This document shows, one piece after another, positions 42,995 through 49,314 of a stretch of 49,314 nt of DNA. Source of the stretch: DASXRU01 sp039933315 (GTDB lineage: Bacteria; Acidobacteriota; Blastocatellia; Pyrinomonadales; Pyrinomonadaceae); NCBI GenBank assembly GCA_039933315.1, contig JBDTOI010000011.1, positions 1 to 49,314 on the forward strand, in the 5' to 3' direction. Every line of letters begins with the position of its first letter. The stretch's first letter is position 1. Both the position numbers and the translations under genes were made by a program. The notes below the pieces were generated by a model. The model did not search any database and was not told the DNA's origin. It saw nothing but the letters and a program-made list of their open reading frames with translations.

Positions 42995-43438
42995 ATGAAG
43001 ATTAAGTATCTGGCGGTCCTGGTGGCGGCGATCCTTCACTGGATCCTGGGCGGAGTTTGGTACGGCGTCCTGTTCACGAACAAGTTCATTCAGTTAATCG
43101 GATGGGACCAGGCCAAGCTGCAGCAGATGGAGAGCCAGGGGCCCGGTAAGGAACTCGGCATTGCCCTCATCATGTCGCTGGTACTGTGCTACATCCTGGC
43201 GCATTTTGTTCAGTACACCAGATCAACAACGGCCATGGGCGGAGCCCAGACAGCTTTCTGGCTGTGGCTGGGATTCATCGTCACCACCAACATTGCTACA
43301 GTCCTGTTTGAAGAGAGACCGATGGGACTGTTCCTCATAAACATCAGCTATCAATTTGTAGGTTGTGTGATTGCGGGGATGATTCTCGCGGTGTGGCGTT
43401 CACGCGAGGCTGCAGAAGTTGTAGCCGAGCCAGCATGA
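42995..43438 (+). CDS. DUF1761 membrane protein
   Basis: 147 residues from the ATG at 42995, preceded by AAGGAG with eight bases spacing; the frame upstream lacks support. Four membrane segments are visible (about 4-26, 55-75, 85-105, 112-135). DUF1761 signature parts are ILHWILGGVWYGVLF and GLFLINISYQFVGCVIAG. Function unknown. The stop codon directly abuts a family E element. Confidence 0.88.
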   Translation: MKIKYLAVLVAAILHWILGGVWYGVLFTNKFIQLIGWDQAKLQQMESQGPGKELGIALIMSLVLCYILAHFVQYTRSTTAMGGAQTAFWLWLGFIVTTNIATVLFEERPMGLFLINISYQFVGCVIAGMILAVWRSREAAEVVAEPA

Positions 43439-43439
43439 G

Positions 43440-43547
43440 TTGTAGGGGCGGCACTCCGTGGCCGCCCCTGGAATTTCGGAAAGAGAGTTCCTTGGGATGG
43501 CCAAATTGTTTCTGAAGAGAGGGGCGGCCACGGAGGGCCGCCCCTAC
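43440..43547. repeat. REPIN-like inverted element (family E), copy 2
   Basis: Left arm 43440-43469 is identical over 30 bases to that of copy 1. The right arm (43520-43547) differs at one base (GGAGG for GGAGT). It fills the convergent gap between DUF1761 and the TPR-like gene and contains the stop codon of the latter. Confidence 0.85.
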
Positions 43548-44053
43548 ACTGGCGGGCCCTCGCTGGCATCGAGCGCGTCGAGTTCTTTGGTCCAGTCTGA
43601 GCCCATACGGCTTTGCAGAATACGCGCGCAACGGTTCCAGCGCAGAATCGCATCGTCGTTTCCCGGCGGCCGAATCTTCTCTGCGTTTTCGAAGTAACGC
43701 ATTGCCTCTTCAAACAAAGGCAGCAGCGTATGCGGCATGTGCCCGGCACTCAACTGGGCCTTCGCCTGGCGCTCGTGCAGGATGCCCGTGTAGTACAGGC
43801 GTTTGTAGTCATCACTGAGTTTGCGAAACGTTGCCTCGGCCTCCGTGTAGCGATCGGAGCCATCACCCCGGAACTGGTCCGTGATGGAAAGCCCCAGCAG
43901 GCGTAGCGCCGCCTGGTTCTCGCTGTCCACCGCCAGTATGTCACGGCAGATCGATTCAGCTTCGCCCGGCTCGTTCAGATAGCGATACAGCTCGACCTTC
44001 GAGATCGCTCCGGAGATACCTTCCCGGGAAATGGGTTTGAGTTTTAGTTCCAC
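43544..44053 (-). CDS. TPR-like protein
   Basis: 169 residues, all helical. The segments ISKVELYRYLNEPGEAESIC, AALRLLGLSITDQF, YYTGILHERQAKAQL and ALFEEAMRYFENAEKIRP look like degenerate tetratricopeptide pairs. The stop codon lies inside the family E repeat, so the very C-terminus may be repeat-derived. No signal peptide, so cytoplasmic; an adaptor role is likely but not shown. Follows the antitoxin-like gene by about 44 bases on the same strand. Confidence 0.6.
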   Translation of the reverse strand: MELKLKPISREGISGAISKVELYRYLNEPGEAESICRDILAVDSENQAALRLLGLSITDQFRGDGSDRYTEAEATFRKLSDDYKRLYYTGILHERQAKAQLSAGHMPHTLLPLFEEAMRYFENAEKIRPPGNDDAILRWNRCARILQSRMGSDWTKELDALDASEGPPV

Positions 44054-44097
44054 TGACCCTCACTGTGAAATAGAATTAGCCGTTGCGAAGAAAGAGG

Positions 44098-44295
44098 CTA
44101 TGACTCGTGCTTGGCGATCAACTCACGAATAGCCGGCACGAGTTCATGGGGCACCTCCATAACGGATTCGCCCTTGTCTTGAAAAGCCGCCTCGTCTTCG
44201 GCAACACCCTCTTCTTCCGTCTGCTGTTCATAGTGAGCCAGGACTTGCCGAACTCGGTCTTCGTCCCAGCCCGGAGGAAACTGTTTCTGTTTCAT
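44098..44295 (-). CDS. Antitoxin-like protein of the sdhB-linked pair
   Basis: 65 residues, strongly acidic in the middle (EQQTEEEGVAEDEAAFQD) and ending EVPHELVPAIRELIAKHES. I know such proteins as partners of small DUF4258-like toxins in bacterial chromosomes; the binding mode is not known from sequence alone. It starts at an ATGA overlap with the toxin gene, and AGGAGA lies about seven bases before its ATG. It is probably co-translated with the toxin. Confidence 0.6.
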   Translation of the reverse strand: MKQKQFPPGWDEDRVRQVLAHYEQQTEEEGVAEDEAAFQDKGESVMEVPHELVPAIRELIAKHES

Positions 44296-44575
44296 CGGTA
44301 TCTCCTGCGCCGCCTTCGCCGGTAGGCGAGTAAAGGCTTCCCTGTCAATTCATACGCTGTAATAACAAACACACTGTTCGGTTCCGGATCGGGAACATAG
44401 ATGACCCGCAAATATCGTCCAGCAGCTGTTTGACCGATGGCAACTCTCGAACCTTCTGGGCCCGGGCGATCCTCCCCCGGCTTTCTCAATACATCTTCAA
44501 CCTCGTCTTCGTCAACTCCGTGGTTGTAGATGTGAGGTAATCCAGCCCCGAGTCGGTGTAATAACGGATTTTCAT
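44292..44575 (-). pseudogene. Toxin-like gene (DUF4258-like) frameshifted at a G-run
   Basis: Reading from the ATG at 44573-44575 gives MKIRYYTDSG, then the frame fails: it ends at a TGA (44486-44488) after 29 codons. Moving to the -1 frame at the run of four Gs (minus strand, 44546-44549) restores a continuous protein with AGLPHIYNHGVDEDEVEDVL and PGEDRPGPEGSRVAIGQTAA, RYLRVIYVPDP, FVITAYELTGKPLLAY and a run of arginines, the typical full-length layout. The in-frame part from TTG 44489 codes only the last 65 residues. So one G is missing, or translation slips back by one. The gene may be inactivated, mis-sequenced, or controlled by frameshifting. The ATG overlaps the sdhB stop (ATGA). Confidence 0.75.
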
Positions 44576-45324
44576 TCTACGCTCGACGCGGCGCTTTTCC
44601 CGCCGAGCTTCCGCAGAAACCATCGCACCGGATCGTAAAAGTCATCTATCACTCGTTCCTTGAGGGGAATGATGGAGTTGTCTGTAATGTGAATGTCTTC
44701 GGGGCAAACTTCGGTGCAGCATTTGGTGATGTTGCATAAACCTATCCCCAGATCGTCCTTCAGCAACTTAGTACGCGAAACACCATCGAGCGGATGCATC
44801 TCCAGTCCGGCGATGCGCACGAAGAAGCGCGGCCCGCCAAAGTGTTCCTGCTTCTCGTGATCGCGCAGCACATGGCAGACATTCTGGCAAAGGAAACATT
44901 CGATGCACTTGCGAAACTCCTGTACCCGATCGACGTCGCGCTGGTCCATCTTCCATTCCACGTTTGGGCGCGGGGTGAACGGAGGGATCTTCCGGTTGAC
45001 TTCGTAATTCCAGGAGACATCCGTGACCAGATCCTTGATTACCGGAAAAGACTTCATCGGTTGCACCGTGATTGGTTTGTCGAGGGGCAGCGCATCCATA
45101 CGCGTTTTGCAGGTCAGGCGCGGGCGGCCATTCACCTCCGCCGAGCACGAGCCGCACTTGCCCGCTTTGCAGTTCCAGCGCACTGCCAGATCGGGCGCCT
45201 GGTGTCCCTGAATGTAGTGGAGCGCGTCGAGCACAACCATGCCCGGGGCGATAGGCACCTGGTACTCGACCAGTTCGCCGCCGTCGCGGTCACCCCTGAA
45301 GATCTTAAATGTTGCGTCTGGCAT
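44572..45324 (-). CDS. sdhB: Succinate dehydrogenase iron-sulfur subunit
   Basis: 250 residues. The N-terminal ferredoxin domain has the [2Fe-2S] cysteines in CKAGKCGSC and RLTC (near residues 52-72). The C-terminal domain has CIECFLCQNVCH near 139-150 and CNITKCCTEVCPEDI near 197-211 for the [4Fe-4S] and [3Fe-4S] clusters. It carries electrons from SdhA to quinone bound near SdhC. A small palindromic repeat (family B) separates it from sdhA, and no ribosome binding site is seen before its ATG. Its stop codon overlaps a toxin-like start, which is unusual for an sdh operon. Confidence 0.97.
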   Translation of the reverse strand: MPDATFKIFRGDRDGGELVEYQVPIAPGMVVLDALHYIQGHQAPDLAVRWNCKAGKCGSCSAEVNGRPRLTCKTRMDALPLDKPITVQPMKSFPVIKDLVTDVSWNYEVNRKIPPFTPRPNVEWKMDQRDVDRVQEFRKCIECFLCQNVCHVLRDHEKQEHFGGPRFFVRIAGLEMHPLDGVSRTKLLKDDLGIGLCNITKCCTEVCPEDIHITDNSIIPLKERVIDDFYDPVRWFLRKLGGKSAASSVE

Positions 45325-45334
45325 AAGAGAAGAA

Positions 45335-45410
45335 TTTCACCACGGAGACACGGAGTCGCCCTTTCTTCGTTTTCTCAGTGTCTCCGTGCCTCCGTGCCTC
45401 CGTGGTGAGT
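45335..45410. repeat. CACGGAG palindrome (family B) within the sdh operon
   Basis: TTTCACCACGGAGACACGGAG on the left and the GTGTCTCCGTGCCTCCGTGC-type array on the right form a long imperfect hairpin between sdhA and sdhB. As the two genes are in the same transcript, this could lower or time sdhB expression. Confidence 0.75.
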
Positions 45411-47123
45411 TTATTCCGACAACAAAACCTTCAACTCCCCGGGCATCTCGGAAGTCGGCGATTGCGACAAACGCATCTCTTCCCCGTCTCGCGAGATGAT
45501 GTTGTTCTGCTTGCCCCACGTTTCATCGTACTTGGGATAGTCGATTCGACTGTGGGCGCCCCGGCTTTCTTTGCGCGCCAGCGCGCTCAAGGTCACGGCT
45601 TCAGAAACTGTCAGCATCGACTTCATATCTCGCGCCAGGTGCCAGCCCGGATTGAACAAGCGCGAGCCCTCAACTTGCACATTCGCCGAACGCTGCTTTA
45701 ACTGCCGCACCGCGGCAAGTCCTTGCTCAAGATCTTCTTCGCTGCGAAAGATGCCTACCAGGTTATGCATCTTTTCCTGCAACTCGCGGTGCAGCTGGTA
45801 AGGCGACTCGCCCTCAGTTCGCTCAAACGGCGACAGCATCTCGCGCTCTGCCTCATAAATCTGTGTATCCTCAATTTGCCCTGGTCCAACCTGTTTCGCT
45901 TGTTCAGCCGCAGCGAAGCCGGCGCGTTTACCGAAGACCAGCAAATCGGAAAGGGAATTGCCGCCCAGTCGATTTGACCCGTGTAGACCCGCCGCAGCCT
46001 CGCCGGCCGCGAACAAGCCCGGCACGTTTGACTGCGCAGTCTCCGCTGCCACCCGTATGCCGCCCATCATGTAGTGACAGGTGGGGCCCACTTCCATAGG
46101 GCCTTTGGTGATGTCCACATCGGCGAGCTCGCGAAACTGATGGTACATGCTGGGCAGTTTCTTCTTCACGTAGTCAGCCGGCTTATGCGAAATGTCCAGA
46201 TACGCGCCGCCGTGCTCAGTGCCGCGGCCTTCCTTCGCTTCGGTGTAGATAGCGCGGGCTACGACGTCGCGCGTTGAAAGCTCCATCTTTTCCGGATCGT
46301 AGCGTTCCATGAACCGCTCGCCGTCCTTGTTGCGCAAAACGCCGCCCTCGCCGCGCACGGCTTCGGTCACAAGGATTCCCTGCACGCCCGGCGGCCAAAC
46401 CATCCCGGTGGGATGAAACTGTACGAACTCCATGTCCATCAACTCGGCGCCCGCATCGTAAGCCAGCGCCATACCGTCGCCAGTGTATTCCCACGAGTTT
46501 GAAGTGATGCTCCAGGCTTTGCCGATACCGCCGGTGGCCATGACGATCGACTTTGCTTTGAAGACTACGAAGCGGCCCTGCTCGCGCCAGTACCCGAAAG
46601 CGCCGCTGACCCGTTCGCCGTCCTTTAACAAGCGCGTGATCGCGCATTCCATGTAAACGTCTATCCCCAGGTGCACGCCGCGATCCTGCAGCGTGCGAAT
46701 CATCTCGAGGCCAGTGCGATCGCCCACGTGGCAGAGTCGTTTGAAGGTGTGGCCGCCAAAGGCGCGTTGCAGGATTTCCCCGTCGCTGGTGCGATCGAAC
46801 AGTGCCCCCCAACGTTCGAGCTCGCGAACTCGTTCCGGCGCCTCCTGCGCATGCAGCTGGGCCATGCGCCAGTTATTGAGAAACTTGCCACCGCGCATCG
46901 TGTCACGAAAATGCGTGCGCCAGTCGTCAGCCGGGTCGACGTTGGCCATGGCCGCGGCGATGCCTCCTTCGGCCATCACCGTGTGGGCTTTGCCCAGAAG
47001 TGATTTGCACACAACGCCGACGGACGCACCTTGCGCCAGAGCTTCGATAGCGGCGCGCAACCCGGCGCCCCCTGCGCCAATGATCAAAACGTCATGTTCG
47101 TGAGTTTCGTACTTCTCGGTCAC
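45411..47123 (-). CDS. sdhA: Succinate dehydrogenase flavoprotein subunit
   Basis: 570 residues, starting with GTG at 47121-47123 overlapping the sdhC stop (GTGA). The FAD motif is LIIGAGGAGLRAAIEA (about 13-28). The covalent-FAD histidine is in KAHTVMAEGG near residue 48. Active-site parts are in QFHPTG and the C-terminal HGSNRLGGNSLSDLLVFGKR. It oxidises succinate to fumarate and passes electrons to SdhB; together with the long SdhC it resembles the three-subunit enzymes of Actinobacteria and Acidobacteria. Length is normal. Confidence 0.97.
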   Translation of the reverse strand: MTEKYETHEHDVLIIGAGGAGLRAAIEALAQGASVGVVCKSLLGKAHTVMAEGGIAAAMANVDPADDWRTHFRDTMRGGKFLNNWRMAQLHAQEAPERVRELERWGALFDRTSDGEILQRAFGGHTFKRLCHVGDRTGLEMIRTLQDRGVHLGIDVYMECAITRLLKDGERVSGAFGYWREQGRFVVFKAKSIVMATGGIGKAWSITSNSWEYTGDGMALAYDAGAELMDMEFVQFHPTGMVWPPGVQGILVTEAVRGEGGVLRNKDGERFMERYDPEKMELSTRDVVARAIYTEAKEGRGTEHGGAYLDISHKPADYVKKKLPSMYHQFRELADVDITKGPMEVGPTCHYMMGGIRVAAETAQSNVPGLFAAGEAAAGLHGSNRLGGNSLSDLLVFGKRAGFAAAEQAKQVGPGQIEDTQIYEAEREMLSPFERTEGESPYQLHRELQEKMHNLVGIFRSEEDLEQGLAAVRQLKQRSANVQVEGSRLFNPGWHLARDMKSMLTVSEAVTLSALARKESRGAHSRIDYPKYDETWGKQNNIISRDGEEMRLSQSPTSEMPGELKVLLSE

Positions 47124-47878
47124 AGAAGTCTCAAATCCGTAATGGCGCCGGTCGCCACCAGTCTGATGTAAAGATCGGCCAGCCCCACTGAGCTCAGGCT
47201 CAGCCAGGCGAATAACATGTGGTGCTCATTCAGATAAGACGCCAGACGCCAGCTGGAATGACGCGCCTTGCCGAACGTGACACAGGAGAAGCAATCGACT
47301 TTGCCGCCTACGATGTGCCGCAACGAATGGCAGGACAAGGTATAGAACGACAGCAGGACGATGTTGGTGAGCAGTACCAGCGAACCAACCCCAATCCCGA
47401 AACGACCTTGAAACCAGAAGGCCTTCACCGCGTCGTACCAGAGAATAATGAGAAAGATAAGCGCGAGGTAAAGAAAATAACGATGCAGGTTCTGCAGTAT
47501 GAAAGGAAACGCCGTTTCGCCTCGATAGCGATGCGGCCGCGCTTCGCCAACCGCACAGGCGGGCGGGTCAAGAAAGAACGCGCGGTAATAGGCTTTGCGG
47601 TAGTAGTAGCAGGTGGCGCGAAAGCCGAGCGGCGCGCCCAGGATCAACAGTGCGGGAGAGAACGGCCACCAGTGATGATGCGGATCGATTAGCGGCGAAT
47701 AGAAGGGCGAAAGGTAAGGCCCCCATTCGTAGTAAGCGCCTTCGAAAGCGCGCAAGGTAGCGTAAACCCCAAACCCGCCCAGCACGAGAACGACCGGTAT
47801 CAGATCAACCCACCACGCATCGCGGCGCATGGTGGCGCCGAAACCTTTACGGCCAAGCTCGCTTCTTGATTCAGCCAA
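47120..47878 (-). CDS. sdhC: Succinate dehydrogenase cytochrome b-type membrane subunit (long form)
   Basis: 252 residues with five membrane segments (about 24-44, 75-95, 130-150, 165-190, 222-245). FPFILQNLHRYFLYLALIF, the LWYDAVKAFWF segment and SCHSLRHIVGG are typical of the long SdhC subunits that stand in for separate SdhC and SdhD; the histidines in LQNLHRYF and in CHSLRH could bind heme b. It anchors the SdhAB pair to the membrane and reduces quinone. The TTG at 47878 is the longest start; an ATG at 47830 would remove 16 residues. Confidence 0.85.
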   Translation of the reverse strand: MAESRSELGRKGFGATMRRDAWWVDLIPVVLVLGGFGVYATLRAFEGAYYEWGPYLSPFYSPLIDPHHHWWPFSPALLILGAPLGFRATCYYYRKAYYRAFFLDPPACAVGEARPHRYRGETAFPFILQNLHRYFLYLALIFLIILWYDAVKAFWFQGRFGIGVGSLVLLTNIVLLSFYTLSCHSLRHIVGGKVDCFSCVTFGKARHSSWRLASYLNEHHMLFAWLSLSSVGLADLYIRLVATGAITDLRLL

Positions 47879-48036
47879 TCAAAGTCAGGCGGTCTCAGCT
47901 AGAGCGCATTTCGCTCAAACGGCCGCCTACCTCCTGTTTGTCCGAATGAAAATAACGTCCGGGATCTATTGAAGACTTGAAGCGCGCGTATTCTAGCACC
48001 GGTGGCGCGCGGAGGCGATGGAAATTCGGGCCCTAC

Positions 48037-48153
48037 TTTGCGCCTTCAGTTTTTCTTTTCTTGGCGCCTTTGCGAGAAACTCCAAGTTCCGCAATATTCC
48101 AGTAGTGGTTTCGCGCAAAAGCGCCCAGAAAGGAAAAACCAAAGGCGCAAAGT
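48037..48153. repeat. Family A repeat halves in reversed order
   Basis: A right half (CTTTGCGCCTTCAGTTTTTC, about 48037-48087) is followed by a left half (TTTCGCGCAAAAGCGCCCAG to GGCGCAAAG, 48106-48153), the reverse of the order in copies 1-3. The left half ends just before the stop codon of the MDR gene. Confidence 0.75.
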
Positions 48154-48161
48154 CTGACCCA

Positions 48162-49187
48162 TTACTGCGTACGAGGCACAAGTACAACCTTGCCGGTGTT
48201 TTTGCGGGATTCCATGTAGGTGTGTGCGGCGCCGGCTTCGTCAAAGGGGAAAGCGCGATCGACATGGGGCTGGATCCAACCTTCTTCAACGCCGCGCAGG
48301 ATCTCTTTCGTCCAGTTTGCCACCATCTCGGGTTCGTGAAACATGTGACCGAGGTTCAAGCCAAAGACGCCGCGGTTCTTACTTAACAAACTAAGGGGAT
48401 GAAAGCGCGGCATTTGAAGTACTGCTTTGAGCATTTGAAGTTTGCCGGAGATTCCATCTGCTGAGGCCGTGGAAACGCCGAACATGCCCAGCCGGCCCGT
48501 ATGTCTTAACGCGCGATAACTCTTTTTCCAGTGGGCCCCGCCGATTGGATCGATGACCAACTCGACCCCGCGGTCCTGTGTTAGATCCATTAACACCGGC
48601 AGCCAATCCTGGTTGCGATAATCGATTGGGTGATCCAGCCCGCGCTCTCTCAAGAAATCATGTTTCCCGGGACTGGCCGTGCCGAAAGTCGTCGCCTCAA
48701 TGTGCTTCGCAATGTCGAGCGCCGCCAGGCCGACACCGCCACCGGCGTTGTGAATCAGGACTGACTCGCCTTTGCGCAAACCGCCCATGACGACGAGTAG
48801 GGCATAGGCGGTCAGGTAGTTCACCGGAATCGCGGCGCCTTGTTCAAAAGTAAGCGAGGGCGGTTTGTCGAACATCTGCATAGGCTTGATGACGACGAAT
48901 TCGGACTGGCCATTGAAACGAGTGAGCGCTATTACTGGTTTGCCCAGCAGGTTTTGGTCGACGCCGGCGCCACATTTATCGACGACGCCAGCCACTTCGT
49001 AGCCCATCACGCAGGGCTTCTTTGGTCCGTCCGGATACAGTCCCTGACGCGCCAGAATGTCGGCGAAGTTCAGCCCGGCGGCATGGACGCGAACTCTTAC
49101 TTCATCCGCCCCGGGATCCGGATCCGGCTTCTCTTCCACTCGGAGCACTTCAACTCCGCCATTTCCCGTTGTCACAACCTGTCGCAT
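48162..49187 (-). CDS. MDR-superfamily NAD(P)H-dependent quinone oxidoreductase / zinc-alcohol-dehydrogenase-like
   Basis: 341 residues from the ATG at 49187 with GAGAGG four bases upstream. GroES-like N-domain (KPDPDPGADEVRVRVHAAGL, then MGYEVAGVV near residue 60), then the nucleotide-binding motif HNAGGGVGLAALDIAKH near residue 145. The zinc-structural cysteines of alcohol dehydrogenases are absent, as in quinone reductases and the VAT-1 group. It probably reduces a quinone or enone with NAD(P)H. The whole gene lies between two halves of a family A palindrome. Confidence 0.92.
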   Translation of the reverse strand: MRQVVTTGNGGVEVLRVEEKPDPDPGADEVRVRVHAAGLNFADILARQGLYPDGPKKPCVMGYEVAGVVDKCGAGVDQNLLGKPVIALTRFNGQSEFVVIKPMQMFDKPPSLTFEQGAAIPVNYLTAYALLVVMGGLRKGESVLIHNAGGGVGLAALDIAKHIEATTFGTASPGKHDFLRERGLDHPIDYRNQDWLPVLMDLTQDRGVELVIDPIGGAHWKKSYRALRHTGRLGMFGVSTASADGISGKLQMLKAVLQMPRFHPLSLLSKNRGVFGLNLGHMFHEPEMVANWTKEILRGVEEGWIQPHVDRAFPFDEAGAAHTYMESRKNTGKVVLVPRTQ

Positions 49188-49195
49188 TTTGCCTC

Positions 49196-49244
49196 TCAAG
49201 TCTTTGCGCCTTTGGTTTTTCCCTTCTTAGCGTCTTCTTAGGAA
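49196..49244. repeat. Family A right-half repeat
   Basis: CTTTGCGCCTTTGGTTTTTCC is the perfect 21-base inverted partner of GGAAAAACCAAAGGCGCAAAG at 48132-48152. It lies directly upstream of the MDR gene start, so the two halves bracket that gene. Confidence 0.8.
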
Positions 49245-49288
49245 ACCGACTCGTAGGTAGTTGATTTGTGTGGTGGTATTTCAGCCGG

Positions 49289-49305
49289 GAACCCCAACGG
49301 GGTTC
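49289..49305. repeat. GAACCCC-AAC-GGGGTTC hairpin
   Basis: A perfect seven-base-pair stem with a three-base loop at the right edge of the window; the element may continue outside. Confidence 0.6.
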
Positions 49306-49314
49306 TGCCCTCCA

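Overview
The window looks like a chromosomal segment of a free-living Gram-negative bacterium with a moderately high GC content. The best guess is Acidobacteriota, class Blastocatellia (Pyrinomonadales-like). The clues are Asn-rich lipoprotein tethers, PEP-CTERM proteins, several secreted S9/M14/M16 peptidases, a carboxypeptidase-regulatory/beta-barrel outer-membrane protein, a long single-chain SdhC, and gene ends crowded with palindromic repeats. This placement is inference; there is no rRNA or marker gene that proves it. I see no prophage, insertion sequence with a transposase, CRISPR array or replication origin.

Layout. 1-9.6 kb: a truncated DUF2071-like gene, an M14 carboxypeptidase, a MOSC protein followed by an FdhF/YdeP molybdopterin oxidoreductase, and a prolyl oligopeptidase. 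9.6-14.3 kb: a beta-propeller lipoprotein, a spacer with a run of small hairpins, then a minus-strand unit of lipoprotein, DsbA-like protein, VKOR-like protein and GNAT acetyltransferase. 14.4-20 kb: purine genes purQ, purS and purB, interrupted by an opposite-strand DUF4870 gene, then an M16 protease, a WalJ-like hydrolase and a DUF4019-like protein in one minus-strand unit. 20.3-30.4 kb: the beta-barrel protein, a large PDZ/TM/GAF/PAS histidine kinase with its sigma-54 response regulator, an HxlR regulator, thioredoxin reductase, 3-hydroxyacyl-CoA dehydrogenase and a PilZ protein. 30.4-36.3 kb: a small protein, an Asn-rich lipoprotein, a glycine-zipper stress protein, DPP IV, an internally deleted alkaline-phosphatase-type gene, enoyl-CoA hydratase, a small membrane protein and tRNA-Ala(GGC). 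36.8-43.5 kb: two tandem PEP-CTERM paralogs, a zinc-ribbon protein, an FGGY carbohydrate kinase, a LITAF-like zinc-ribbon protein, a divergent M15-like protein and DUF1761. 43.5-49.2 kb: a minus-strand unit reading sdhC-sdhA-sdhB, a toxin-antitoxin-like pair and a TPR-like protein, then an MDR oxidoreductase.

The most unusual property is the intergenic DNA. At least a dozen different short palindromic or tandem repeat families recur here. They concentrate at convergent gene junctions (six of eight carry one), nest inside each other, and supply stop codons, C-termini or a signal peptide to neighbouring genes. Two further points stand out. The sdhB stop codon overlaps the start of a toxin-like gene that is frameshifted at a G-run. 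An MDR gene is bracketed by the two separated halves of one palindromic repeat.
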